This document shows positions 22,828-34,521 of a stretch of DNA of 64,000 bases, piece by piece. The notes under the pieces were generated by a model. That model saw nothing but the letters and a program-made list of their open reading frames with translations, was not told where the DNA came from and did no database searches. The position numbers and the translations under genes are program-made. The number at the start of each line of letters is the position of its first letter. The first letter of the stretch is position 1. The DNA is from Amanita rubescens (lineage: Eukaryota; Basidiomycota; Agaricomycetes; Agaricales; Amanitaceae), in the NCBI GenBank assembly GCA_015039365.1, contig WION01000029.1:248001-312000 (forward strand), in the 5' to 3' direction.

Positions 22828-24480
22828 AGCGATATTTCAGGAATCGATCACTGCAGATAGCAAGCAAGAGGAGCGCAGCAATACAAGAAGCGTTTTAGCG
22901 ATCAATGCAGTGCCAGTCATTTAAGGTTGCGCTTGGGTATGTCACATGATGTCATGAGATCAAACCAACATCATGTCCGCGAGGCGCGTCCCTTCTGTTA
23001 TAACTCATCTTACTACTGTGCTGATATTGCAGCTTACCTATAACATGTTGCCCGGAACTGGACAGAAGGACCCCGATCACGAGTGATCGTCGATGATCGA
23101 ACGTGTCCGTGATCATGATTTACTATCTCTCGACCTCTCGTGAACAGATCGTAAACCATGATGATCACGCCTGACCTTTTTATTTTACTCCAAAACCCTT
23201 CATTGTTCACCCGTGTTCACCTACATAGTAATATGTGCACGGTAGATCCGAGGCCATTTCAAAATTAAAATTGCTATTTGCTTGGTTGCAATGACGACCA
23301 GAATAGTAATTCAGAATCAATGTAGGGCTTTCACCCAAACCAACTTCCAATCGGCAAGATAGTAACAATCCCCATAATGCGCGATGCAACAAAGAAAGAT
23401 CGTGACCGTGCGGCGTGTAAGGCCTGATCTAATTCTCTATAAGAGGCGGACCAGTCGTCCTCGGAGACGTCTATGCCCAGTTGAGCCGTGGATCCATCGC
23501 GTTGAGCGTGATGAGCTTGTGAGGGGATATGAGTGAACTTTGCCTGCCCACATTTGCCGCAGGGGCGATGCCTAGCTGTATGCAGCGTCGCAAGTCAACA
23601 CGACTATCGCTGTAGACAGATGAATGACTTACAATGAGACACAGCGCAAAGGCCGATCCGGGCGGGAGCGTTCGTAGGATAGGCTAAGAGATGGATTAGC
23701 ATCGGGCACGGAAAGCAGCGTGGAAACATGAAAAAATATAGGAAGCGTTTTGGCCTCCCCTGCGTATCAAGTAGTTGCGGCTTGATGCGCGCGTTCGCGT
23801 TTCGCGTTTCTCCCCCGCATTACGCTTGGTGCCAATCAGGGTGGCACGCGCCCCTGGCACGGTAGGGTGTCCCAGGCCCAGGGATGGACGAAAAGAGATT
23901 CCATAACATCGTAGCTGCGAGAAAAAAAGGGTGGAAGATGAAATGAAGAAATAGGATTAGGATGAATTAAGTGGAGAGGGACCGGGAGCGGGCTCTGAGA
24001 CGTTGCTATGTAAACGCGCGAAAGAGAGAAAATACTATGTTAGTGTGCGTTCCGTGCGCAGGGAGATCAAGTGAGGTGAGATGGAGAGTAGAGATTTGAG
24101 CGCGTCACTTCCGTGTGGGAAGGAGGGAGTGATGATGCCCACCTGATCCACACTCGCGAATAGCAAGACTTGGGAGGGTTTCGTCCTCGCCATACGCGTG
24201 ATAAGGAGTTTGTCAACATTGGTTTTGGAGGGCCGAAGAAATGGTGAAGCCACCTATGAGAACATAATGGTGGATGAAGAGGTGGTCGAAAAGGTATAGA
24301 CTGGGGATGAGGAAGAGGGGACCAACGACCAACCCGCCAGGAGCTGAAGTAGTGGGCAATGAGGATGAGCTTTGAATAGTTCAAGGATCGTATTTGTGTA
24401 TATCAAGTGACGAGAGACCTGTCCTCCGAACGTTAGAATACGAATTCGATCAATCAGACTTTCTGGACGTGGCAAAACAC
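22828..24480. other. Intergenic, flank of NACHT copy 2 and unassigned sequence
   Basis: The part up to about 23130 is homologous to the flank of copy 1 and includes the same interrupted palindrome (23074-23089). The remainder holds no supported gene. A ~210-bp direct repeat starts at 24084. Confidence 0.4.
24084..24293 (+). repeat. ~210-bp direct repeat, left copy
   Basis: Closely similar to 27210-27427 (shared pieces include CGCGAATAGCAAGACTTGGG and CGCGTGATAAGGAGTTTGTC). It flanks the broken APN1 gene together with its right copy. In antisense one frame of the right copy reads FTISLALSKTNVDKLLITRV; I do not recognise this peptide. Confidence 0.75.
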
Positions 24481-24492
24481 AGACGCAGGCTT

Positions 24493-26367
24493 ATGCCCTT
24501 GTTGCCCGTCGGTTCGCCAAGGTTCTTCCAGACCAGCTTTTTGGCACGTATCAAACACTCAAACAGTTCAGCGTACACCACGAGGAGATCTGCACGGCTA
24601 GCAACGAGGGAAGTTGTGGTGGAACCAGGGGCGCACGACGCGAACAAGCCTGACTCGGCCCGTGCGAGCAGGAAAACGCGAGTTCCGTTCCCAACTGTTT
24701 CCCAGCATGCACAAGCTAACTTTTTTCTAAGCTTGGAGCGAAGCAGACGTTCACCTTTCACCTCAAACATCCCGAAAACGAAAGGCCAAAGTGCTTGATG
24801 CGGACGATACAGAATTTCTCGGAAGAAACAAAGGCTGTCCATGGAAAATTGGAGCACACGTATCGAGTGCGGGTGGTGTAGAAAATGCAGTAGTTGAATG
24901 CTGTGGCAATTGGGTGCGTCTTCATATGCAAGAGTCAGGTTGCAGGCTTAAACATTCCCCTCGGTCAGCGCTAACGCGTTCGCCCTCTTCCTCAAGAGCC
25001 AGCGTAAATGGAATGGGCCTCCACTAACTGAAGAATCCATTTCTTTGTTCAAATCGCGCCTGAAACGGTACGACTACGCGACTAGCGTCATTCTTCCCCA
25101 TGGGAGCTATCTCGATTCTCATCAACCTGGGGAATCCCGATGCGTGCGCTACAATTTTCTTACGCATGTATCTGCCTCATGCATTCCGCATTTTATAGCG
25201 CAAAACGTGAAAAATCTTACGAGTGTTTTATCGACGATCTGAAACGTCGTGAACAGCTTGGTCTCGAGTTGTACAACTTTCAGTAAGTTGGTTTGCGTGC
25301 TGTTCTGCGTTTCTAATCCTTTTTTCTAATAGTCCAGGATCTACCGTCGGTGCCATTAGCACCGCCGAGTTATATCTTACACTGCTGAAGGCATTAACCG
25401 GGCTCATAAGGAAACACAATATGTGAAAATTGTCATCGAGAATATGGTTGGTCTATCTTCACATTACACTCACTTGCTCAATTCAGGCAGGATCAGGGAA
25501 TGTTATAGGTTCAAACTACGCAGAGCTAGCGGGAATAATCAACCTATACATAAGTGCATTCGAATAGGCCATATGTTTGCGGCGGTGCGTTTTCCTTTCT
25601 CCAACTTGACATCTAACTCGATACTTTACAGGGTTATGACATCCGTACGAAGGAAGGTTGGAAGTAAGTCCATAGTTATTGAAAAGTTCTCCATTCAATT
25701 TATGTTCTAATAGCGCAATGCGTACGTATGCGCGCGGTTAACGAAAGGATCGATGCTCACCCCGTCCCCTAGTATCCGAATTTGACGAGAAAGTGGGCTT
25801 GAAGTACTTACGGGGGATGCACCTCAACGACTCAAAGGTTGATGTCGGTTCTAAGCGGGACAGGCACGAAAACATCGGACTGTATGTTTTTCTTGCCTTA
25901 GTACAATGGTGTCTTACTTACGTTCTTGAATCCCTCAGAGGTTTCCTTGGAATCCGAACATTTGCTCACATTCTAAGCGATCAGGGCATTCCTCTCATAC
26001 TCGAGACGCAATCATTTGAAAAGCCAAGAGAAGTATGGGGAATGGAGATACAGGTCTTGCAACGTTTAGCAGGCGTTGAAACAGGAAGTCACCCTAACCT
26101 TTCGGACACCGATGAAAGAGAGTTGGTGAACGATGTCAGGGAGGTTGTTAAGCGGATGGGCGGTTCGACAGCGACTAAGGCGACTAAGTCTCGCACTAGC
26201 AAGGTGATTGCTAGCAGAAGGAAAATAAATCACGACAACGACAGCGACGGTCAGCGATGGAGAGTAAGCATCTGTATATACTCATTTAATACATGGTTGA
26301 TTTATGTATAAGCATGAGAGCCAAATAGCGCTAACGATGTACGAAGTCTCTAAGTATCGCGAAGGCT
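24493..26367 (+). pseudogene. APN1: AP endonuclease 1 (APN1/Nfo family), broken copy
   Basis: Endonuclease IV family, normally cutting abasic sites in DNA base-excision repair with three zinc ions. Recognisable pieces in order: WKIGAHVSSAGGVENAV, SANAFALFLKSQRKWNGPPL, ILPHGSYL, KREKSYECFIDDLKR, LELYNFHPGSTVGAIS, INRAHKETQYVKIVIENM, HMFAAGYDIRTKEGWN, LKYLRGMHLNDSKVDVGSKR, DRHENIGL and IPLILETQSFEKPREVWGME. Frames break after ENAVV (about 24895, extra base), around the SYL segment (about 25100), after STAE (about 25370, missing base) and near 25545. At the last site about six codons, including the DTC of the usual DTCH zinc-ligand motif, are absent. The start exon is unclear. The deletion goes beyond single-base error, so I call it a probable pseudogene. 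Confidence 0.75.
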
Positions 26368-26479
26368 GAAATTTGAAAGGTAATAAACTGACGAATGAGC
26401 AATACTAGCACGTTAGCTATGAGAAACATGTGAAATTTGCTCACTCACAATCAATCAAGACGAGAACAGTCACTGTCGC

Positions 26480-26943
26480 TCAGTTTCTTCTTTGATAGTG
26501 CCGCGGTGGTGGCGGCAGCGGTGTAAACACCTGGTTCTTTACCTCTGGAGCGGGCACATCGCACGTCCGAAAACCAGATGGAACCCCATAGCTCGGGTTT
26601 GTGCTAGGAGTACTATGACGTATGGTGCTGGATACCCAAATCTGAGGTCTAGGAAAACCAGCAATCCCTGAGTCGGGTGCGGCCTTTTCCCAAGAAGCCT
26701 CTAGAACAGCGTAGTTGGTAATGGTCCTCCGTGGCTAGGTGGCAATATTAGTTGGGCCATGGAAGGGCAAGGTGGTGCGCCACTTACTCGTTCTCCGCCG
26801 GTAGTAATGTCGTCGACAAAGATGGGTGGGTCGTATATGCTTCCGCTTTGAGAGGATATCGTGAATGGGGAGGTCATTGTAGTTATGAAGATACAGAACG
26901 CGAGTATAGGGATCTGGAGTCTGCCCAGTCGACTATCGGCCAT
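26480..26943 (-). CDS. Small putative secreted or membrane-anchored protein, 136 aa
   Basis: Two exons, 26788-26943 and 26480-26734, joined by a 53-nt GTAAG…CTAG intron; together 411 nt with no frame error. The N-terminus MADSRLGRLQIPILAFCIFI followed by TTMTSPFTISS looks like a signal peptide or anchor. The mature part is Pro/Ser-rich (…FTPLPPPPRHYQRRN). No known domain. It lies between APN1 and the right direct repeat. Confidence 0.5.
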
Positions 26944-27209
26944 TTTTATACCCTTGCGACGCATTGCGCAGTGCTCGAGGTCAAAGATGACGAACACGAT
27001 GTAAAGCCGTAGCAGGGGTTTGAAAAGCAACAATGCATTCTAGAATAAAGCGGCGCGGTTACTATAGACCTATTTGGAAATCGGAAGGTCAAGCGCACTG
27101 GCCACTTTTGATGGGGTCAAAGGCGGTTGTTTGTGCTACGTCAAGTCAGAGGAATTCGGAAACCATGTCCAAACTGCAAATAGCAAGCGGCACTGGCCAG
27201 AGAGGACGA

Positions 27210-27427
27210 AAGAGTAGAGATTGGAGCGCGTCACTTCCACGGGGGAATGGGAAGGAGGGAGTGAGGATGCCCGCCTGATCCATATTCGCGAATAGCAAGA
27301 CTTGGGAGGGTTACGTCCTCGCCACACGCGTGATAAGGAGTTTGTCAACGTTGGTTTTGGAGAGGGCCAAAGAAATGGTGAAGCCACCTATGACAGCGTA
27401 ATGGTGGATGAAAAGGTGGTCGAAAAG
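27210..27427 (+). repeat. ~210-bp direct repeat, right copy
   Basis: Right partner of 24084-24293, in the same orientation, with small insertions (for example GGGGGAATG near 27241). Together they bracket 2.9 kb containing the broken APN1 gene and the small hypothetical gene. Confidence 0.75.
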
Positions 27428-28634
27428 CGGCATACATATATGGACTGCCAAGGGTGAGGAAGAAGAGCAGAGAGGACAAAAGAGCGAACTTGGTAGCCTC
27501 GGGATTGGACAAACTCTCCCTTTTCGGATCGCGTACGACGCGCAAAACGACCAGCAAAAGCAAGACGAACAACGAGGTGACAAAAGGGGTATCATACTAG
27601 TCTGTAGGTCCAAGCGTTCAAGTCAGTCGTTCCACCTTGGTGAATACTTCCACGCCCACTTTTTTTTTTGAGCGTTAATTATCCGCTCCCGGGTGCAACG
27701 ATGGATTCGAGTTCCGCCTGGGCCAGCCTGAGTCGTCTACTGCAATTTGACAACTTTTCAAACGTCTATACGTGCTGGCCAACTTTACAGGCTTTCATCC
27801 CCGAGAAGTATCGCCTCCCTTCAGAAGAAGAAAGTGGCTACATCGACGAAAGCATCTTCAAGGTTGAACTCTCGACCAGACGTGGTAGTTGACTGCGTAA
27901 GCCGTATCGAACCATTGTACTTGACCGTCGAGAATAACGACCGAGTGTGAACAGCCTGAAAACACTTTTCTAATCGATTCCTTGCAGCTGGACCTGTGAG
28001 CAAAGTAGGGTGGAGGAGCCATGGCAACGGAAATCGTGCTGAGTCAGAATCAACACAAACTTTTCGCATCTCATCAGGATCTCACTGAGAGTAAATTGAA
28101 ACTTTGATGCTTCCCGCTAAGCAATGCGAATGCGACTCTGGCGACAACCTCAGGACCCACGCGTCGCAAAATCTACACAGCAAATGTGCTATAAATGGTA
28201 ACGGCAATGGGTGGAGGTCGTTGCTCAGGCTAAATCGCACTGCTATACTATAGCTATGTGCGTGGTACCAGTAGCGCCTCCTCCTCCTCCCCTTCTCTCC
28301 TGCATCCAGTGTTGTTCTTCCCACCTCCCATATACACACAACTTGAATGCATCCCCCGACGAACCAGTCTCGGCTGATCACCGACACGACCGTTCCCAAT
28401 CAGTTAGGAATATGCGCTATCAGATGCGCTATACAGTGTATACCATGAAAGATTGATATCTTGACTGGCACGTGTTCTCTTGTGCACATTTATAACGGAA
28501 ACCGTTCAAATTGTTTGATTCCCTACCACACCCTGGAGCTGGTCTCCTAATCCTTTTTTTTTTGTCCCGTAATTGTTTCAATATGGATTGCGACACCCAC
28601 AACTGACTGGAATTATTTTTTAGCACGTAGAAGG
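27428..28634. other. Intergenic with promoter of secreted gene A
   Basis: A 74-codon plus ORF from 27668 (MSVNYPLPGATMDSSSAWAS) has no recognisable domain and is not supported. From about 28430 the sequence is the upstream region of the first secreted gene; it is almost identical to the region upstream of the second (29990-30197), so the promoter was duplicated with the gene. Confidence 0.4.
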
Positions 28635-29681
28635 ATGTTACTTTTGCACGCGTTACTTGCCTTCCTATTTTGCGCTTCTGCTGTCGCGCTTCCTGGTCTT
28701 CCTGCCCGCGGCAGTAAAATCCCCGACATACCACCCAATGCGCCGAAGGGAGCGAGGGGTCGCTACTGCCGCTTTACTGCTCTCAATGGAACTGTAAGCT
28801 GGATAGCTTTCGAACCGATTTTTTCTGTATCTCATTCATGTCACACAGCCAGTGTTGAAGGAACACATGAATGATGTCATGATACTCAGAGATGAAGACG
28901 GAAGAGCAAATGGGGAATTTGGAATGGTGGAGCTTCGGCAATTGACAGACACCCCTGGGGTTCTTGCCAGTGGACAAGTCCTTCGAACTACTACAGAATT
29001 ATCCCGACTCAAGGGCGATTGGATTCGGTTTCCAACTGTCAGTGGTCTACTGCAGTTTGAATTTTGTTCGAATCTCACGTGTACTATTGGCGAATTTTAC
29101 AGGGTGACATCCACGATAAGGATCATTGCGAAATGGTTCACGTCGACGTTGGACCTGGGCTCGTTGTTACCTGCGGCCGCTTGGTAGTGGACGCCGGTCC
29201 ATGGAACGAAGTCCCCCTAACCGCCGCCATTGGTCATTACTACAATTCAAAGGCGCTAAACGAACCACTGACCGTAAGTGGGATACCTACTTTTCAACCT
29301 GACTTGTATATTTCTCATATTGGACAGAATTATGATTCAGAAACCGTGTTGAAGGGAGTTCTACTAGTTGAACAACCCCGTCCACGATTTATTCCCCAAT
29401 TCCTGCTTTTGAACATGCCAGATGACCATGAGCGTGGGATTCCACTACAACGGTTGGTAAATGTCGGAATCGACGAGATTAAAGACGACAAGTGGATCCC
29501 GTTTCCCGTTGCAATTGTGAGTAGTCTACTACAAGTTGAGATGATATTTCAAGCTCACATTTATCGGCGAATCTTACAGCACGACGTCCGAAAAGTTGAA
29601 ACTCGTAATCAAGTGTTCTGCTTCATGAGAAAGCCAAACGGTCAGCAGGTGGCGAGATTCAGATCTTTGAGGAGAAATTAG
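28635..29681 (+). CDS. Secreted protein of unknown function, paralogue A (269 aa)
   Basis: Five exons, all phase 0: 28635-28793, 28849-29037, 29103-29273, 29328-29516 and 29580-29681 (810 nt). The signal peptide is MLLLHALLAFLFCASAVALP. The mature part falls into two modules. Exons 2-3 end exon 2 with GDWIRFPT; exons 4-5 end exon 4 with DKWIPFPVAI. Exons 2 and 4 are both exactly 63 codons, and the introns after them are alike in sequence. This implies an internal exon-intron duplication. The family is unknown to me. Its tandem sister is at 30198-31250 and a decayed relative at 33850-34521. An effector-like or lineage-specific secreted protein is plausible but inferred only from secretion and duplication. 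Confidence 0.8.
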
Positions 29682-30197
29682 GCATTAGGGTGTGAATTAG
29701 TATACGACGTTTTTTTACTACTTACCTCCACGTTGTACCGCATCCTATAGTTCATTTCACAAAATGCAGTGGGGCGGCGAATAGTAGACGCCACCCTTTC
29801 TCTTCCCTTGACCGCTGAGATGTTTCTCATCAACTTGTAGTTGTCGGCCGCCAAGCGGCAGATCCGAGGCACATGTCGTGGCGTAGGTAGCGAAGTGGCT
29901 GTGCCGCGGTCTCCTTTACTACGTATCTCATCAGGATCTCAACTAGAGTCAGGCTGTCGAAATTGCGCTATCAGATGCGTTATACAAGGTTATACATGAA
30001 AGATTGATGTCTTGAATGGCACGTGTTCTCTAGTGCACATTTATAATGTTAACACATCGGAAACCGTTCAAATTGTTTGATTCCCTACCACACCCCGGAG
30101 CTGGTCTCCTAACCCTTTTTTTTTGTCCCGTAATTATTTCAATATGGATTGCGACACCAACAACTGACTGGAATTATTTTTTTTAGGACGTAGAAGG
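29682..30197. promoter_or_regulatory. Spacer and duplicated promoter of secreted gene B
   Basis: The last ~210 bp closely repeat the sequence before gene A (CATTTATAA-containing TATA-like site, GAAACCGTTCAAATTGTTTG, a T-run and CCCGTAATT). The unit of tandem duplication is therefore about 1.55 kb, promoter plus gene. No other gene seen. Confidence 0.5.
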
Positions 30198-31250
30198 ATG
30201 TTATTTTTGCACGCGTTACTTGCCTTCCTATTTTGCGCTTCGGCTGTCGCGCTTCCTGGTCTTCCTCTCCACAGCTCTGGAGTCCCCGACATACCAGCCA
30301 ATATTCCGAAAAAAGCGAAAGGTCGTTACTGCCGCTTTGCTGCTCCCAATAGGACTGTAAGCTGGGCAGCTTTCAAACAGAATTTGTCATTCATATCGCA
30401 CAGCCAGTGTTGAAGGAACACATTAACGATATCATGATACTCAGAGATGAAGACGAAATGGCAAATGGGAATAAGCACTCGGACTTCGGAATGGTGGAGC
30501 TTTGGCAATTGTCAGACACCCCCGGGGTTCTTACCGGCGGACAAGTCCTTCGAACTACTACGGAATTATCCCGACTCAAAGGCGATTGGATTCGGTTTCC
30601 AACTGTCAGCGGTCTACTGCAATTTGAATTTTGTTCGAATCTCACGTGTACTATTTTACAGGGTATCCACGATAAGGATAATAGCGAAATGGTTCACGTC
30701 GATGTTGGACCTGGGCTCGTTGTTACCTGCGGCCGCTTGATAGGGGAAGGTTTATGGAACGAGATCTCCCTAGTAACCGCAGCCACTGGTTATTACTACA
30801 ATGTAAAGGCACTAACCGAACCACTGCACGTAAGTGGGATACCTACTTTTTAACCTGACTTGTATATTTCTCGTATCGGACAGCCTCATGATCCAAAAGA
30901 CATCTTGGACCTCGTTCTACTACTTGAACGACCCGCTCCGCGATTTATTCCCCAATTTCGGCTGTTGAAAAGGACAGGTGACCATTTGCGTGGGGCTCCA
31001 CTAGAACGGTACCAAAACGTCGGAATGAATGACGTTAAATACGACATGTGGATCCCGTTTCCCGTTGCAATTGTCAGTAGTCTACTACAGGTTGAGATGA
31101 TGTTTCAAGCTCACATGAATCTTACAGAATGACGTCCGAAAAGTTGAAATTCGTAATCAAGTGTTCTGCTTCATGGAAAATCAAAGAGGCCAGAAAGTGG
31201 TGAGATTCCGAACCTTAAAATTAGACCTTGGCGGAGAAATTGGGCATTAG
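30198..31250 (+). CDS. Secreted protein of unknown function, paralogue B (279 aa)
   Basis: Exons 30198-30356, 30404-30604, 30662-30829, 30884-31072 and 31128-31250 (840 nt), all phase 0 and without frame error. The signal peptide is MLFLHALLAFLFCASAVALP. It has the same two-module plan as paralogue A, with a NKHSD insertion in exon 2 and a longer C-terminus (…LDLGGEIGH). Introns are colinear with those of A. Both copies are intact, so both may be expressed, from near-identical promoters. Confidence 0.8.
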
Positions 31251-31690
31251 GGTGTGTATATGACGTTTTTCACTACTTACCTTCACGTTCAAGTTGTACC
31301 GCAGCCGAGTCCTGTAGTTCACACAAATGCAGTGGGGCGGCGGCGAATAGTAGACATCCAGTTGAGGCGTTTCTCAAGTTGGATACAATACGACAACATG
31401 TCACATTGTTAGATAAATGAAATTGCTGTGCAATTCAATGCAATCCATGTTCGATCGGGTCGATGATCAAAGAGGATAGGAAAAGGAAGCGACGGAGTCA
31501 CGGAGGCAACTTGCCCGACCGGGCGGAGGTCATAGTTACGATAGGATGGCTTTGGGTCATGAATCGTCTTTGCCCATATACATATTCGCGCTGATTGGAT
31601 CATAAGGAGTATGACAAAGATGATGTGTGTACCATGTTGTGCTGTGATAAATAACCTCAGTTGGACTTTCACCTTCTTGACTTTCCGCAT
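31251..31690. other. Intergenic, promoter side of the iminopeptidase gene
   Basis: The left part repeats the 3' flank of gene A (TATGACGTTTTTCACTACTT…GCAGTGGGGCGGCG…), so the tandem duplication extends past the stop. No gene seen. Confidence 0.4.
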
Positions 31691-32622
31691 ATGCAGGACA
31701 TATCGAACTGTGGAACGGTTAGCTTTACTTATGAGGACGCGACATATCAGACGTACTACAAGCGCTTTGGCGATATGACGCGTGCGAACTTGATCCCGCT
31801 CGTCGTATTGCACGGTGGACCTGGGCTTGTGCACGACTACCTCCTTCCACTTGCTGGCCTCGCTGAGAAACACCACTTTCCCGTCATCTTCTATGATCAG
31901 CTTGGAAATGGCCGCTCATCTCACGTGAGACACAAGCCTGCATCATTCTGGTCCATCGATATCTTTGTCGACGAATTGGACAACCTAATCCATAAACTTG
32001 GCATCCAGGACGGGTTCAATTTATTGGGCCACTCGTGGGGAAGTGTTCTCGCCACTGAGTATCTGATCCGCAAACAGCCGTCGGGTCTGAACAAGCTGGT
32101 TTTGTCCAATCCCCTTGCTTCGCAACAGCTCTGGAACCGGTCGAACATGGAACTCGTCAAGAAGTTTCCGCGGCTCGTGCAGGAAGGGCTGAAAGCCGGT
32201 ACGAGAGATACGCCGCGATATTGGGAGGCGTTGAACGAGTACTATGCTGCTCATGGATGTATTGTGGATTCGGGTAGAGAATTGTTTATGAAAGCGGTGT
32301 GGCAGGCAATAGGGCCCGATGGAGATCCAACAGTTTCTAATGCACAGTGAGCATGTTATTCCCTCCTCTCAACACTCCGAACCAGCTCAATTCCTACAGT
32401 ATCCTCAAGACGTGGTCCATAATCGACAACCTACACCTCATCCGTGTTCCCACTCTAATAATAACCGGAAAGCACGACATATCTCAGGACTTTGTCATTC
32501 AACCTTTCCTTGATAGGATTCAATCCGTCCAATGGATCAAATTTGAAAATTCGAGTCACACACCATTTTTGGAGGAACCGAACCAGTATCTCAAGGTTGT
32601 CAGCGAATTTCTCTCATCATGA
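31691..32622 (+). CDS. Prolyl iminopeptidase-like alpha/beta hydrolase (292 aa)
   Basis: Exons 31691-32346 and 32400-32622 with a 53-nt GTGAGC…CTACAG intron; 879 nt, in frame. Motifs of the proline iminopeptidase / L-amino-acid amidase family: VVLHGGPGLVHDYLLPL (oxyanion hole), IFYDQLGNGRS, the nucleophile elbow GHSWGS, the acid in ITGKHD and the catalytic His in SSHTPFLEEP. The likely substrate is an N-terminal proline or amino-acid amide; the exact specificity cannot be read. No signal peptide, so probably cytosolic. An in-frame ATG ten codons upstream of the chosen one is absent; the frame is open further left only through a non-ATG codon. Confidence 0.85.
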
Positions 32623-33849
32623 ACATTCACGGCTAGCCCTGAACATTTCGCAAGGTGTGGCACTGGTATAAATAACTGCCCGACATACATTGGCATTCAG
32701 GGCCAGATGAGCAAATCGTGTCTGGCCTCCACTAGCAGCCGAGATCTGCTTTGACTGAATCAGGTCCCCCCGGACGATATTGCGCAATATTATACCCATG
32801 GCAGCAGGAAAGATGAAGCGTGAGTGGATACGCCTCGCGTATTGATATACGCTCACTTATTGCTCGCTAGGGTCCCGTGCGAAGTCGCTATCATTCGATG
32901 GCACTGCTTTGTTCCTTGAGAAGTCTTGCGCTCCCGTCAACGAGGTGGCGTATCATGGCGATTAGAAGGCCGCGAATAAAAGCGGAGCAAGAACGTTAAA
33001 CTGGTTCACGTTTACGCGATGAAGCGGGAATGTGGGCTAGTGCTTCCTCAGGCTCACCATATGTTGCTGCGATGTACCCACAATCTCCGTTTTCGGCGTA
33101 TGCGTAATCTTTAAGACTCTGTGACATGAAACGCAGGGAGTACCCGGTACACGAGGAGTGGAACAGTTGGCTTGGCGTGCATGGCGCGACATATCACATT
33201 AACTTCAAGTGCTCCGCCTGAGATTGCCTCGTCCCTATGCTTCTATGGCGATCGGTCGCTTAAATAAGCGGTCATCCCAAGTCGGACGTCAGCCGGCGTC
33301 ATTCTGTTCTATCGATCTGCTCATTTCAGCACTCGGCTGGTCGCAATCTCTCCATGCAAGACAGGTTTGATCGGCCACCGGCCACCCGTGGGGAGACATT
33401 CGTCCTGCTAAACATCAAGCCTCATGCATAACAACCGGATTCGTTCGAGAAACTTTCGCGGGTTGATACTGATATTAATAAACCCTAGGCACTCAGGCAT
33501 GCACTGCCAACAGGAGATATCGCACATGGCTAGATGCAATGGCAATTGGTCCCGAGCCAGGGAAGAAGTCCTCCCGTTTGGGTTGGACCCTAACCCCACA
33601 AACGAATTGATCCCTCGGATGCTTTACCGATACCAGAGCGTCCTTGGCACTTGCTGGGACTGAAACGAGACGATTCTGAGATTTGTCAAACGTACGTTGA
33701 TTTGGACCTACATCGGATGATAACGGTGCATTTAGGTGCATGTAGTAGGTGTACTACTCTTTATGCAGAAGGTTGGTTGCCTCTACGAAATGAGTCGTCA
33801 ATACGCTCGATGCCCCCTTTTCAACGATCTTAGATGAGGAAGGAGTGAT
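32623..33849. other. Decayed repeats, no intact gene
   Basis: The right part (about 33240-33800) is related to 38850-39410 (shared CGATCGGCCACCC…CCGTGGGGAG and TTCGCGGGTTGA). On the minus strand both regions give similar broken peptides. No intact reading frame. Confidence 0.45.
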
Positions 33850-34521
33850 ACAGCTTGCCTGGGGTTCTGAACGTGGATCGCAACAAAAGATTCGTCCAAA
33901 CCTCCGCAGAATTAGACCGCCTCGAAGGCGAGTCGATTCGGTATTCAACTGTCAGCAGTCTACTGCTGTTTTTGTTATAATAAAACGTCTTACGCGTATC
34001 AGCATTTTACAGGGTGGGGTTAGCGGTGGGCCTAGTTCACGTCGAGCTCCACATCGAACCTCTTTTGTTCTAGGTGACTGGCAGCGGGTTTCCAATGGAT
34101 GGTGAAATGGAGGTGTTCCTATGCATAGCTCCGGGCTACTGCACTAACCATCCCAAGAGTAAGCAAGATACACATTTTTAAACCTAATTGTACGTATCTC
34201 ATGTCGCGCAGCCAGAGTTCGCAGGAGAAGTTTTGCGAAATCGATTTCGAGATGATTAAGGGACTATAGACCAGGTGCCTGGACCTCTACAAGTCGAGCG
34301 CACCATCAGGCGGGTTACTCAACTCAGGACGAGCATGTGGGTTCCGTTTTCACTTGCAATTATCAGTGGTCTACTACAGTTTGCAAGTGTCACACTCACC
34401 GGCGAATTTACAAAGTTGAAACTCGTAATCGAGCGGTCACCTTCGTGAGACTCAGAAATGGTGGAGAAAAGGTGCGCATCAGAATCTTGAGTCCGACAAA
34501 GAATCATGACGAAAAAAATTA
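33850..34521 (+). pseudogene. Decayed third paralogue of the secreted family
   Basis: Matches exons 2, 4 and 5 of genes A and B. …FVQTSAELDRLEGESIRYST stands opposite …LRTTTELSRLKGDWIRFPT and is followed by the same intron start (GTCAGCAGTCTACTG). TSMWVPFSLAI stands opposite DKWIPFPVAI, and KVETRNRAVTFVRLRNGGEK opposite KVETRNQVFCFMRKPNGQQV. The last intron is preserved in sequence, but its donor reads ATCAGT instead of GTCAGT and its acceptor ACAA instead of ACAG. In-frame stops occur in exon 3 and in the exon 4 equivalent. No signal-peptide exon remains. Confidence 0.75.
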
